Part shown: piece after piece, positions 1-9,900 of the stretch | How positions within the stretch are numbered: position 1 is the first letter of the stretch | Layout: each line of letters opens with the position of its first letter | Assembly: GCA_017537925.1 (NCBI GenBank) | Contig: JAFYJW010000006.1 | Span: forward strand, 1 to 40,107 | DNA: 40,107 bases | Reading direction: 5' to 3' | Source: Synergistes sp. | GTDB taxonomy: Bacteria; Synergistota; Synergistia; Synergistales; Synergistaceae | Notes under the pieces: model-generated | What the model saw: the letters and a program-made list of their open reading frames with translations, nothing else | The model's database searches: none | What the model was told of the DNA's origin: nothing | Made by a program: the position numbers and the translations under genes

Positions 1-882
1 GCACCTGAACTCGGCGCTGTGAACCCCGGAGACGTCAACCCGCCGGCGCCGCCTCAGGTCACGCCGCCCGTGATAACCTCATTCCAGGTGGGCGGCTTCG
101 ACGGCAGCACCGGTCTTTCTATGGTAGCAGGCCGCACCTATACCGCAACGGCCACTGCGACTGGCGAAGGCGTCACATGGACAGTCGAGGCAGACGACGC
201 ACTGACATGCAGCGAACCGAACGCAGGCAACAGCACCACGTTCACGGTCACGCCAAACGCGGCAAGCGACGGCGCAAAGATCTCGGTACGGGCGCAGAAC
301 GAGGGAGGAGTCACACAGCCGGCGACTCTGACGTTTAAAGTTCTCCCGCAGCTGGACGAGAAAGAGGAAAAGGCGCGGGAGATGAGCGCGGACCCGCAGT
401 CTGTCGATCCGCAGGGGCTCAACATCACCGCGAATGACATAGTCACGGTGAACATGAGCCTTGACGACCTTGACGGCGGACTCAGGAACGCGGTCTCAAA
501 CAACACAACGACCCCGCTTGCGATACTTCCGGAGCTGCAGCCGCAGCAGAGCGGAACATACTACATGAAAATGCCTGTCGAGCCCGGCGTTACGGGAGAC
601 CTGCTCTTCTTCACGGGAGAAGACAGCAGCGCGTCTGACGCTGTCTTCTATGATGAGAACTGGAACGAGATCACGAGCGTCGATTCGTCAGTGGTAATCA
701 TTGTAGTTGCGGCGCCGCTTGAGGCCGGCAAGACCTACACGCCGGTCATTGCCGCGGAAAACGGCGAGGATCCGCAGCCGGTAAGGCCGGATAACGGCAG
801 CCACAGCAGCGGATGCAACGGCGGCTTTGGGGCGCTCTCCCTGCTGCCGCTTCTTGCGCTCTTCGTGCTGAAGAAAAAGTAA
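1..882 (+). CDS. Surface protein with Synergist-CTERM-type sorting tail (5' partial)
   Basis: The reading frame is open from the first base, so the N-terminus and any signal peptide lie outside the window; the GTG at 19 is not a convincing start because a Pro-rich linker follows it. The fragment has 293 residues. Residues about 20-115 alternate short hydrophobic strands with Thr/Gly/Asn turns, as in bacterial Ig-like domains. A less clear beta-rich part follows. The last ~27 residues hold an SSGCNGGFGAL motif, a Leu-rich helix and KKK, which fits the Synergist-CTERM sorting signal known from Synergistota. From that family knowledge the protein should be exported and processed or anchored at the envelope. 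The Cys in the motif may be the processing or lipid site (inference). The next gene follows after 33 bases. Ligand and role are unknown. Confidence 0.8.
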   Translation, partial: APELGAVNPGDVNPPAPPQVTPPVITSFQVGGFDGSTGLSMVAGRTYTATATATGEGVTWTVEADDALTCSEPNAGNSTTFTVTPNAASDGAKISVRAQNEGGVTQPATLTFKVLPQLDEKEEKAREMSADPQSVDPQGLNITANDIVTVNMSLDDLDGGLRNAVSNNTTTPLAILPELQPQQSGTYYMKMPVEPGVTGDLLFFTGEDSSASDAVFYDENWNEITSVDSSVVIIVVAAPLEAGKTYTPVIAAENGEDPQPVRPDNGSHSSGCNGGFGALSLLPLLALFVLKKK

Positions 883-915
883 CGAATAAATAACAAAGAA
901 AATGGAGGAAAAACA

Positions 916-1731
916 ATGAGCTTCAAAAGGAAATTCGCTGCCGCATTGCTTGCAGGATTATTGGCGTGCGGTGCCGCCCATGCGGCAACTGCCGACAGGG
1001 AAACGATACAGCAGGTAGCCCTGCTTCAGTCGCTCGCTCAGGGATATTTCGGCGGTACCGTTACCGTGGAACAGCTGCGCGCAGCCGGGGACATCGGTAT
1101 CGGAACCTTCAAAGGGCTGAACGGCGAAATGATAGTATTGGACGGCACGGTCTACCAGGCCCTGGGCAGCGGTGAAGTTGTCGTTGCCGATGATAAAGAA
1201 ACAATACCTTTCGCCAACGTGACCTTCTTTGACAAGGACATCACCCTGCCGCTCTCTGATATCGCAGACAAAGCTGCGCTGGAGGAACGGCTGAACCGGG
1301 TAGTTAAAGAAAAAGGGGAAAACAGCTTTTACGTGATCAAAATGCATACAACATTCCCCGGCATTCTCTTCCGCAGCGAATACGGAAGCAAAGAACCTTA
1401 TCCCACGCTGGTAGGCGCGTTAAAGGAAAAACAGACGGAATTTAACCATAAGGATATCACAGGTACTTTGGTAGGTCTTTACTGCCCGGGTTATATGGGC
1501 GGGCTGAACACGCCCGGCTGGCATTTCCATTTCCTTTCAGATGACAAAAAGCACGGCGGCCATGTGCTGGAACTTTCCTTCCGAAGCGGTGATGTGCTGA
1601 TGGACAAGACCGACGCATTTGCCATGATGCTGCCGGACGACAACCGTTTTCAGAGCCTGAACCTGGCAAAGGACATGAAGGAAGATATACGCCAGGCTGA
1701 ACAGGACAAGCAGCCGTCGGCACAGAAATAA
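916..1731 (+). CDS. budA: Alpha-acetolactate decarboxylase, exported
   Basis: Converts acetolactate to acetoin by decarboxylation. The 271-residue protein carries the family's metal-binding signature GWHFHFLSDDKKHGGHV near residues 198-214, whose three His ligands correspond to the known zinc site, preceded by GTLVGLYCPGY. Residues 1-24 form a signal peptide: a Lys/Arg start, an Ala/Leu core, and either an AHA cleavage site or a lipobox-like LLAC at 15-18. The enzyme is therefore probably outside the cytoplasm, as is known for the Brevibacillus enzyme, while many homologues are cytoplasmic. A strong GGAGG lies 7 bases before the ATG. No acetolactate synthase or butanediol dehydrogenase gene is adjacent; the only close neighbour is the surface protein gene upstream. 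The enzyme call is firm, but export and the source of substrate are inferences. Confidence 0.9.
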   Translation: MSFKRKFAAALLAGLLACGAAHAATADRETIQQVALLQSLAQGYFGGTVTVEQLRAAGDIGIGTFKGLNGEMIVLDGTVYQALGSGEVVVADDKETIPFANVTFFDKDITLPLSDIADKAALEERLNRVVKEKGENSFYVIKMHTTFPGILFRSEYGSKEPYPTLVGALKEKQTEFNHKDITGTLVGLYCPGYMGGLNTPGWHFHFLSDDKKHGGHVLELSFRSGDVLMDKTDAFAMMLPDDNRFQSLNLAKDMKEDIRQAEQDKQPSAQK

Positions 1732-1836
1732 GAGCGTATTTCCGCCATTCGGCAGCAGACTGACGCGCACAGTAAACAACGTTTTAGCTGGAGCTCCCCG
1801 GCAGTCTTGTTCTTTCGTTCCCGTAACTGATAAAAA

Positions 1837-1863
1837 CGGCAGGGCATATTTTTCGCCCTGCCG
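1837..1863 (-). terminator. Rho-independent terminator of cysS
   Basis: A perfect 9-bp stem (CGGCAGGGC with GCCCTGCCG) has a 9-base loop. Read on the minus strand it is followed by a TTTTTAT tract, so it ends the cysS transcript. On the plus strand no T-run follows, so it is at best a weak stop for the decarboxylase gene. Confidence 0.85.
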
Positions 1864-1901
1864 TAAATCATCAGCTGACACTTAAAAGGGAGTCAGGCCT
1901 T

Positions 1902-3308
1902 TCAGTTGGCTCTCTTCCAGCGCGGCCCCTGCGGCGTGTCTTCGATCAATATGCCCCTTGCCGCAAGCATATCGCGTATCTCGTCGGAGCGCTTGAAGTC
2001 CTTTGCTTTGCGCGCCGCGCTGCGTTCAGCGACAAGAGCGTCTATCTCAGCGTCTTCGCCGCTGTTCTTCTCTTCCTGATAAAGATAACCGAGAATCTTG
2101 TTCGTTTTGTCAAAGAAGAGCTTTGCCGACTCCAGAGCCTCTTTGTCTATATCGTTATGCTCGGTCATATGCACGTTTACCGCGCGCACGGCTTCGAATA
2201 TATAGCCGAAGGCGCCCGCAGTGTTGAAATCGTCGTCCATTGACTGAGTAAAGCCCTCTTCGTTCGCCTTCAGCGCTTCGCGCAGAGATGCGTCTTCAGT
2301 TCCCGCTTTTCTGTTTTCGAGCGCAAAGAGCAGGTCTCTGTAACAGTTGTTGAGGCGTTCCACCGCGCCTTTTGCGTGTTCGAGGCCTTCCGCGGAGAAA
2401 TTGAGCGGCGAGCGGTAATGTACGCTCATAAGGAAGAAGCGCAGCACAAGCGGGTTGACCTTCTGGGTGACGTCGCGCACCGTAAGGAAATTCCCGAGCG
2501 ACTTGGACATCTTTTCCTTGTCTATAAGCAGATATGCGTTGTGCAGCCAGTATTTAACGAACTGTGTGTCATTGGCGCACTCCGACTGGGCTATCTCGTT
2601 CTCATGATGCGGGAAGATCAGGTCGCTGCCGCCGCCGTGGATATCTATAGTTTTGCCTAAGTATTTTGTCGACATCGCGCTGCATTCTATATGCCAGCCG
2701 GGACGTCCCTTGCCCCACGGGCTCTCCCAGAAGGGTTCGCCGGGCTTCGCGGCCTTCCAGAGCGCAAAGTCGAGAGGGCTGCGCTTGCGTTCGTCGACGT
2801 CGATGCGGGCGCCGGCCATAAGCTCTTCTATGCTCTGCCTTGAGAGCTTTCCGTATTCGCTGAAGCTGTCCACGCTGAAATATACGTCGCCCTCTGTTTC
2901 GTAGGCATGACCTTTCTCTATAAGGCGCTTTATGATGTCTATTATCGCTGCTATCTCATGCGTCGCGCGCGGGTTCACAGTCGCGCGGTTTATGCCCAGC
3001 GCGTCCGCGTCGCGGTAATATTCAGCAATGAAACGCTCTGCCAGTTCGGATACCGATATGCCTTCCTCATTTGCGCGCTTTATCATTTTATCGTCGACGT
3101 CGGTAAAATTCTGCACGAAGGAGACGTCATAGCCGAGACTTTCGAGATAGCGGCGGAAAACGTCAAATATAACGAACGGGCGGGCATTGCCTATATGGAA
3201 GAAGTTGTATACGGTGGGACCGCACACGTAAAAGCGCACTTTTCCTTCCTCAAGAGGAACGAAAGGTTCCTTTTTTCTTGTAAGGTCGTTATACACTGAT
3301 AAAGCCAT
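1902..3308 (-). CDS. cysS: Cysteinyl-tRNA synthetase
   Basis: Charges tRNA-Cys with cysteine in the cytoplasm. The class I signatures are present: HIGN at residues 38-41, preceded by the zinc-ligand Cys29 in YVCGPTVYN, and KMSKS at 266-270. GWHIECSAM and the HHENEIAQSE region supply the other zinc ligands. Length is 468 residues, normal for the family. The start is the ATG at 3308 because GGAGG sits 7 bases upstream and the protein begins MALSVYN like relatives; the frame stays open for 28 more codons upstream but without conservation. It is divergent from uvrC across 89 bases. No T-box leader was seen in that gap. In many Firmicutes cysS lies near ispD/ispF; here those genes are 10 kb away. 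Confidence 0.97.
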   Translation of the reverse strand: MALSVYNDLTRKKEPFVPLEEGKVRFYVCGPTVYNFFHIGNARPFVIFDVFRRYLESLGYDVSFVQNFTDVDDKMIKRANEEGISVSELAERFIAEYYRDADALGINRATVNPRATHEIAAIIDIIKRLIEKGHAYETEGDVYFSVDSFSEYGKLSRQSIEELMAGARIDVDERKRSPLDFALWKAAKPGEPFWESPWGKGRPGWHIECSAMSTKYLGKTIDIHGGGSDLIFPHHENEIAQSECANDTQFVKYWLHNAYLLIDKEKMSKSLGNFLTVRDVTQKVNPLVLRFFLMSVHYRSPLNFSAEGLEHAKGAVERLNNCYRDLLFALENRKAGTEDASLREALKANEEGFTQSMDDDFNTAGAFGYIFEAVRAVNVHMTEHNDIDKEALESAKLFFDKTNKILGYLYQEEKNSGEDAEIDALVAERSAARKAKDFKRSDEIRDMLAARGILIEDTPQGPRWKRAN

Positions 3309-3329
3309 AAAATACACCTCCGAATCACT

Positions 3330-3359
3330 TTGCTGCGCTTTATTGTGATATCCTATAAC
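3330..3359 (+). promoter_or_regulatory. Candidate promoter of uvrC-rib operon
   Basis: TTGCTG (3330-3335) and TATAAC (3354-3359) are spaced by 18 bases, 39 bases before the uvrC start codon. A small inverted repeat, CCTAT...ATAGG, lies over the -10 and start region (3353-3368). This is a pattern match only; the gap also has to hold the cysS promoter on the other strand. Confidence 0.4.
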
Positions 3360-3397
3360 ATGATAGGGATGAGCGCAATAAAGGAAGGGCATTTTTC

Positions 3398-4915
3398 TTG
3401 AACAAAGACGAACTGACGAGCTTTGTAAAAGGATTCCCCGACAAGCCCGGCATATATATGATGCGCGACGGGAACGGGGATATCATCTATATAGGCAAGG
3501 CAAAATCTCTTAAAAAGAGGGTCTTGTCTTATTTCCGTCACAGCAATTTTGCCTCGCCGCGCCTCAGGAAGCTTGTAGACACGATACGCGATATCTCTAC
3601 GATCAGGACCGAGAGCGAGATAGAAGCGCTTATCCTCGAAAACAGGATGATCAAGCTGTATCAGCCTTTCTTCAACGTAGATCTCAAGATGAACGAGCGT
3701 TATGCCTATATAAAGATCACAGCCGAAAAATACCCTAAACTGGTCGTCACGCGCGTAAAGACGGACGACGGAGCTGTATACATAGGCCCCTATGTGCGGG
3801 TGCAGGAGGTGCGCGCGCTTCTGCGCCTCGTGGAGCGTTACCTTCCTCTGCGCACCTGCGCTGGCGACGCGTCAAGGCCGCAGAACGGCAGGCCCTGCAT
3901 GAAATATTCGCTGGGCAGATGCCTTGCGCCCTGCTGCGGGCTCTGCACGCCGAACGAATACCGCGACCGCGTAGCTGATGTGGCGCTGCTGCTTCAGGGT
4001 CAGGGCGCGGAACTTGTGGAACGTCTTCGCGCGAGGATGGATAAAGCCGCGGAGCGCCTCTGTTTTGAAGAGGCCGCGCATCTGCGCGATACGATACGAG
4101 CGATATGGAGGGTGAGCCGCCAGCAGCACACTACGCCGGACATACCTGCCGGAGAAGATAATTACTGGGACATACTGAACTCGATGCAGAAGACGTTCAG
4201 TCTGCCGCTTCTGCCGTGGCGCATCGACGGCTTCGATATATCGCACATCGCAGGCAATTTCACGGTCGGAGTGGCGGTGGTATTTGAGCAGGGCTATCCG
4301 AATCCGTCGCTCTACCGGAAGTTCAATATCAAAACGGTGGAAGGGATAGACGACTTCAGGTCGATGAAAGAGACGTTAACGCGCAGATACGCGCGCTGCC
4401 TGAAGGGAGAGGAGCCTCTTCCGCAGCTGATACTGATAGACGGAGGCCCGGTGCAGCTTGATTTTGCGCTGCAGGCGCTTGAATCTCTGGGGATTACGAA
4501 TATCCCCGTCATATCCCTTGCCAAAGAATTTGAAGAGGTATACGTCCCCGATAAAAAGGAGCCCGTGCGCCTTGAGCTCACGGATCCTGTGCTGCGGCTC
4601 CTGCAGCATGTAAGAGACGAAGCGCACAGATTTGCCGTTACCTCTCACCGCGCGCGCAGGGCTCAGAGCCTGAAGCGCAGCCGCATCGAGGAAGTGCCGG
4701 GAATCGGCAGGGCGAAGGCGGCAATGCTGATCACGCGCTTCGGAAGCGTAAAGGCGATAACGGAGCTGCGTCCCGAGGAGCTTGCCGCGGCGCCGGGAAT
4801 TGGCCCCGCGCTTGCAAAAAGGATACTGGATAAACTTAAGGAAGAATCACAGACGGAAGTCCCCGCGGGGAAGATCATAAAAGACGAAGGCGGCGGTGAA
4901 ATTGTCGATAAATAA
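3398..4915 (+). CDS. uvrC: UvrABC nuclease subunit C, short form
   Basis: Makes the two incisions in nucleotide excision repair after UvrB loads on damage. The GIY-YIG nuclease is at residues 18-33 (GIY, then YIG at 31-33). A UvrB-binding UVR motif covers about 205-240. The RNase H-like nuclease starts at about 278 with GFDISH, and its acidic/His set is visible as D280, D348 and H410. Helix-hairpin-helix motifs close the protein (VPGIGRAKAAML, APGIGPALAKRI). Start is TTG after AAGGAAGGG; no in-frame ATG fits better. At 505 residues it is about 100 shorter than the E. coli protein: only about 38 residues separate the UVR motif from the RNase H fold, where roughly 140 are usual, although all recognisable catalytic residues remain. 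It overlaps ribD by 20 bases, so repair and flavin synthesis genes are probably co-transcribed. Confidence 0.95.
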   Translation: MNKDELTSFVKGFPDKPGIYMMRDGNGDIIYIGKAKSLKKRVLSYFRHSNFASPRLRKLVDTIRDISTIRTESEIEALILENRMIKLYQPFFNVDLKMNERYAYIKITAEKYPKLVVTRVKTDDGAVYIGPYVRVQEVRALLRLVERYLPLRTCAGDASRPQNGRPCMKYSLGRCLAPCCGLCTPNEYRDRVADVALLLQGQGAELVERLRARMDKAAERLCFEEAAHLRDTIRAIWRVSRQQHTTPDIPAGEDNYWDILNSMQKTFSLPLLPWRIDGFDISHIAGNFTVGVAVVFEQGYPNPSLYRKFNIKTVEGIDDFRSMKETLTRRYARCLKGEEPLPQLILIDGGPVQLDFALQALESLGITNIPVISLAKEFEEVYVPDKKEPVRLELTDPVLRLLQHVRDEAHRFAVTSHRARRAQSLKRSRIEEVPGIGRAKAAMLITRFGSVKAITELRPEELAAAPGIGPALAKRILDKLKEESQTEVPAGKIIKDEGGGEIVDK

Positions 4916-5987
4916 CACAGACGAATATTATATGCGCTGCGCTCTTGAGCTCTCCGCCAACGGCGCGGAGTGCAGCCCGAACCCGCGCGTCGGCTGCGTG
5001 ATAACGCGCGGCGGCAGCATAATAGGGAAGGGCTGGCATAAAAAATGCGGCGGCCCGCACGCCGAGGTCGAAGCCGTCCGCGACGCCGGAGGCGATATAG
5101 AGGGCGCCGACGTATACGTAACGCTCGAGCCATGCTCGCATTACGGCAAAACGCCGCCATGCGCCGACATGCTGGTCTCACTCAGGCCCGGGCGCGTGAT
5201 CTCATCGATCTCCGACCCAAACCCGAAGGTAGCAGGGCAGGGCTTTGAGAAGCTTAGGAATGCAGGCATCGAGGTAAAGACAGGCGTTTTAGAAGAAGAG
5301 TGCAGATGGATCAACAGAGGCTTCCTGCGGCGGATGAAGGAAGGGCGCCCCTGGACTATGATCAAATGCGCGGCCTCGCTCGACGGGATGGTCGCGCTCA
5401 AAAACGGCAAAAGCAAATGGATAACCGGCCCCGAAGCCAGGACATGCGTGCATGAGCTGCGCGCGGAAAACGACGCTCTGCTGACGGGAGTAGGCACCGT
5501 TTTAGCGGATGATCCCGAGATGACGGTTCGTTATGCCGCAGGCAGGTCGCCTCTGCGCGTTGTCCTTGACAGGACCCTGCGGACTCCGCCGAAAGCTGCG
5601 ATACTGAAAGGAGGAGCCGTGATATTCACGCTTCCTTCCGCTTCTTCCGAAAAAGCCGCCGTTCTTGAAGACGCAGGCGCAAGAATCGTAAGAGTGAGCT
5701 GCGATAATTTCCTCGGCGATGTGCTGAAGGAGCTGTGCGGCATGGGCGTGAATTATCTCATGATAGAGGCGGGCCCTTCAGTGACGTCATCTTTTATAAG
5801 CGGAGGACTGTGCGACGAGCTGGCGCTTTTCGTAGCCCCGAAGATAATGGGAAACGGAAGATCTTTTGCGGGAGGCGCCGAATTTCAGGAAATGGAGGAC
5901 ATTCCGCGCCTGAAAGATGTAAAATACACAAAATACGGCAGAGACCTTCTGATAAGGGGGCTTTTTGAATGTTCACCGGACTTATAG
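4896..5987 (+). CDS. ribD: Bifunctional riboflavin deaminase/reductase
   Basis: Carries out the second and third steps of riboflavin synthesis: deamination of the pyrimidine intermediate, then NADPH-dependent reduction of its ribosyl chain. The N-terminal cytidine-deaminase-like domain (about 1-145) has the zinc site HAE at 55-57 and PCSHYGKTPPC with Cys80 and Cys89. The reductase domain (about 148-363) has MIKCAASLDGM and the LLTGVGTVLADDP motif. Length of 363 residues is typical. The start is a GTG inside the end of uvrC (20-base overlap), implying translational coupling. No FMN riboswitch could be fitted in front of this gene because it begins inside uvrC. Confidence 0.96.
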   Translation: MKLSINNTDEYYMRCALELSANGAECSPNPRVGCVITRGGSIIGKGWHKKCGGPHAEVEAVRDAGGDIEGADVYVTLEPCSHYGKTPPCADMLVSLRPGRVISSISDPNPKVAGQGFEKLRNAGIEVKTGVLEEECRWINRGFLRRMKEGRPWTMIKCAASLDGMVALKNGKSKWITGPEARTCVHELRAENDALLTGVGTVLADDPEMTVRYAAGRSPLRVVLDRTLRTPPKAAILKGGAVIFTLPSASSEKAAVLEDAGARIVRVSCDNFLGDVLKELCGMGVNYLMIEAGPSVTSSFISGGLCDELALFVAPKIMGNGRSFAGGAEFQEMEDIPRLKDVKYTKYGRDLLIRGLFECSPDL

Positions 5988-6634
5988 AAACTACCGGGAC
6001 GATCAAGGCGATATCTCCGAAAGGGGAAGTCATCGAAGTGACCGTAGAAGCTCCGTCGATAGCGGGAGAACTGCATCTCGGAGACTCCGTATCGCTGTCG
6101 GGCGTCTGCAGCACGGTAACGTTCTTCGACTCGCGCTCGTTCAAAGTCGAATTGATGCCGGAAACGCAGATGCGCACGACATTCGGAAGAGCAAGAAGCG
6201 GCACCAGGCTGAACCTTGAGAGGGCTATGAGGGTCGATTCGCGCCTCGACGGACATATGGTCGCAGGTCACGTCGACGGGACCTGCGCGGTGCGCAGCAT
6301 AGAGACGCTGGGAATCACGAGGAAGATCTATTTTGCGGCGGGAGAAGATCTGCTTTCGGGTATAGTGGAGAAGGGCTCTGTGACGGTGGACGGCGTAAGC
6401 CTTACGGTCATAGACGCAAGGGAAGACTTTTTCTCTGTCGGAGTGATACCGGCTACTCTTGCCGAGACCACGATAGGCCTTCTGAAAGCAGGAGACCTCG
6501 TAAATATCGAGACCGATATGATAGGCAAATATATCAGAAAATTCCTTTCTGAAATATACGCCCCGAAAAATGACGCAGAAAAGATGAAAAATACTCTTAC
6601 TTGGGATAAACTAACTGAGTACGGCTGGGGTTAG
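5969..6634 (+). CDS. ribE: Riboflavin synthase, alpha type
   Basis: Dismutates two molecules of 6,7-dimethyl-8-ribityllumazine to riboflavin and a pyrimidine that is recycled by lumazine synthase. The characteristic MFTGLIETTG start is present, and the two internally similar lumazine-binding halves can be seen, each with a G-H-[LM]-V-x-G-H-V/D-type segment (HMVAGHVDGTC around residue 94). The 221-residue length is slightly above the usual 200-215 because of a charged C-terminal tail. The ATG overlaps the end of ribD by 19 bases, again suggesting coupled translation. It is the second of four contiguous riboflavin genes. Confidence 0.96.
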   Translation: MFTGLIETTGTIKAISPKGEVIEVTVEAPSIAGELHLGDSVSLSGVCSTVTFFDSRSFKVELMPETQMRTTFGRARSGTRLNLERAMRVDSRLDGHMVAGHVDGTCAVRSIETLGITRKIYFAAGEDLLSGIVEKGSVTVDGVSLTVIDAREDFFSVGVIPATLAETTIGLLKAGDLVNIETDMIGKYIRKFLSEIYAPKNDAEKMKNTLTWDKLTEYGWG

Positions 6635-6663
6635 TTTAAACCACAGAGTGACGGAGGGATAAA

Positions 6664-7908
6664 ATGCTCAATACGATCGAAGAAGCAATAGAAGATATTC
6701 GCGCCGGAAAAATGGTCATCGTCGTTGACGACGAGAACCGCGAGAATGAAGGAGACCTGGTAATGGCGGCCGACTTCTGCCGCGCAGAGGATATCAACTT
6801 CATGATCTCAAAAGCGCGCGGACTGGTGTGCGTGCCGATCTCACGCGAGCAGGCGGACAGGCTTGAGCTTTCGCCGATGGTCGAGCGCAATACCGACGCT
6901 CACGGCACCGCTTTTACAGTTTCCGTAGACCACCTGCAGGGAACGACTACCGGAATTTCAGCTCCCGAGCGCGCATATACTGCCCATGCACTCGGGCTGC
7001 CCGACTCAAAACCGGGAGATTTCCGCAGACCCGGACATATCTTCCCGCTGATCGCGCGTCCTGGCGGCGTCCTGCAGCGCGCAGGACACACCGAATCCGC
7101 GGTCGACCTCGCGCGTCTTGCCGGCCTTAACCCTGCCGGAGTCATCTGCGAGATAATCAACGAAGACGGCACGATGGCCCGTCTCCCGCAGCTCATGGAG
7201 TTCGCGAAGAGAGAAGGCCTTAAGATAACTTCCGTTGAGAAGCTTATCCGCTACAGGGTAATACGCGAAAAATTCGTCAAAAAGGAAGCCACCGTTAAGA
7301 TGCCGACGCAGTGGGGCGAGTTCATCTGTCATGTCTATACGAGCCCTTACGGCGACAACCCGGGCGCAGTGCATCTTGCTCTTGTCAAGGGTGACATATC
7401 GGGAGATGAACCGGTCCTTGCGCGCGTGCATTCAGAATGCTTCACCGGCGACCTTTTGGGTTCTCTCCGCTGCGACTGCGGCCCGCAGCTTCACACTGCG
7501 ATGAACATGATCGAAAAAGAGGGACGCGGCGTGCTTCTCTATCTGCGTCAGGAAGGACGCGGCATCGGTCTGCTCGCAAAGCTCAAGGCCTACGAGCTTC
7601 AGGACAAGGGACTCGATACGGTGGAAGCGAATATCGCGCTCGGATACGCGGCGGATCAGCGCGACTACGGCATCGGCGCGCAGATACTTGCCGATCTAGG
7701 ACTCAAAAAGCTGCGCCTTATGACGAACAACCCCGTAAAGATCACGGGCCTTGCGGGCTACGGGCTTGAGATCACGGAGCGCGTCCCGATAGAGATCGCC
7801 CCCAACCCGTTCAACGAGCGCTATATGAACACAAAGATCTGCAAGATGGGGCATCTTCTGAACAACAGGATGCAGTACGACTGCAAGAATTTTGGAAACA
7901 GCCGCTGA
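6664..7908 (+). CDS. ribBA: Bifunctional DHBP synthase / GTP cyclohydrolase II
   Basis: Supplies both precursors of riboflavin. The N-terminal half (about 1-200) makes 3,4-dihydroxy-2-butanone 4-phosphate from ribulose 5-phosphate; it shows [15 protein letters not shown] and GISAPERA. The C-terminal half (about 206-400) opens GTP; it shows the zinc-site segment [18 protein letters not shown] and the [20 protein letters not shown] motif. Both sets of motifs look intact, so both activities are likely. The ATG follows a GGAGG at 6653-6657. Length of 414 residues is normal for the fused enzyme. It lies 29 bases after ribE and 43 before ribH. Confidence 0.96.
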   Translation: MLNTIEEAIEDIRAGKMVIVVDDENRENEGDLVMAADFCRAEDINFMISKARGLVCVPISREQADRLELSPMVERNTDAHGTAFTVSVDHLQGTTTGISAPERAYTAHALGLPDSKPGDFRRPGHIFPLIARPGGVLQRAGHTESAVDLARLAGLNPAGVICEIINEDGTMARLPQLMEFAKREGLKITSVEKLIRYRVIREKFVKKEATVKMPTQWGEFICHVYTSPYGDNPGAVHLALVKGDISGDEPVLARVHSECFTGDLLGSLRCDCGPQLHTAMNMIEKEGRGVLLYLRQEGRGIGLLAKLKAYELQDKGLDTVEANIALGYAADQRDYGIGAQILADLGLKKLRLMTNNPVKITGLAGYGLEITERVPIEIAPNPFNERYMNTKICKMGHLLNNRMQYDCKNFGNSR

Positions 7909-7951
7909 TAATATAAGTTAAAACAAAAGATAAAGACAAGGGGGAAGAAAT

Positions 7952-9711
<1,760 letters not shown>

Positions 9712-9733
9712 CGAAAATAAGTATAAAAAATTC

Positions 9734-9771
9734 GGAAGCCGCAGGTAAAAACCTTGCGGCTTCCTTGTTTT
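9734..9771 (+). terminator. Rho-independent terminator after serS
   Basis: A perfect 10-bp stem (GGAAGCCGCA with TGCGGCTTCC, 9734-9743 and 9755-9764) has an 11-base loop that can close by two more pairs. TTGTTTTAT follows. This ends the uvrC-rib-serS transcript. Confidence 0.88.
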
Positions 9772-9816
9772 ATGGTAGGATATATATGAACAGGAGCGTT
9801 ATATTTTAGGGCGGGA

Positions 9817-9900
9817 AAACGGCTTTATTTTTCAGACGGCAAACGGCTTTATTTTTAGGGGAAACGGCTTTATTTTTTGACGGGAGAAAGGCTTTATATG
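9817..9900 (+). repeat. Direct repeats spanning the start site of the GT26 fusion gene
   Basis: AAACGGCTTTATTTTT occurs at 9817-9832, 9841-9856 and 9862-9877. A fourth, degenerate copy (AAAGGCTTTATATG, 9887-9900) contains the spacer and ATG of the downstream gene. Spacings are 24, 21 and 25 bases, so this is not a simple tandem repeat. Copies 1, 3 and 4 are preceded by GGG, so each resembles a Shine-Dalgarno plus spacer with ATG replaced by TTT in the upstream copies. Function unknown: it could be a protein or RNA-binding element, or copies left by slippage. Confidence 0.75.

Noticed and set aside
3309-3397. T-box leader for cysS
   Set aside because: The 89-base divergent gap is too short and lacks a T-box sequence or an antiterminator/terminator pair.
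4860-4900. FMN riboswitch before ribD
   Set aside because: ribD begins inside uvrC, and the conserved RFN segments were not seen there or in the gaps within the operon.
9817-9900. Direct repeats considered as CRISPR or an insertion-site duplication
   Set aside because: Too few copies, spacers of only 5-10 bases, and no cas or transposase gene nearby.
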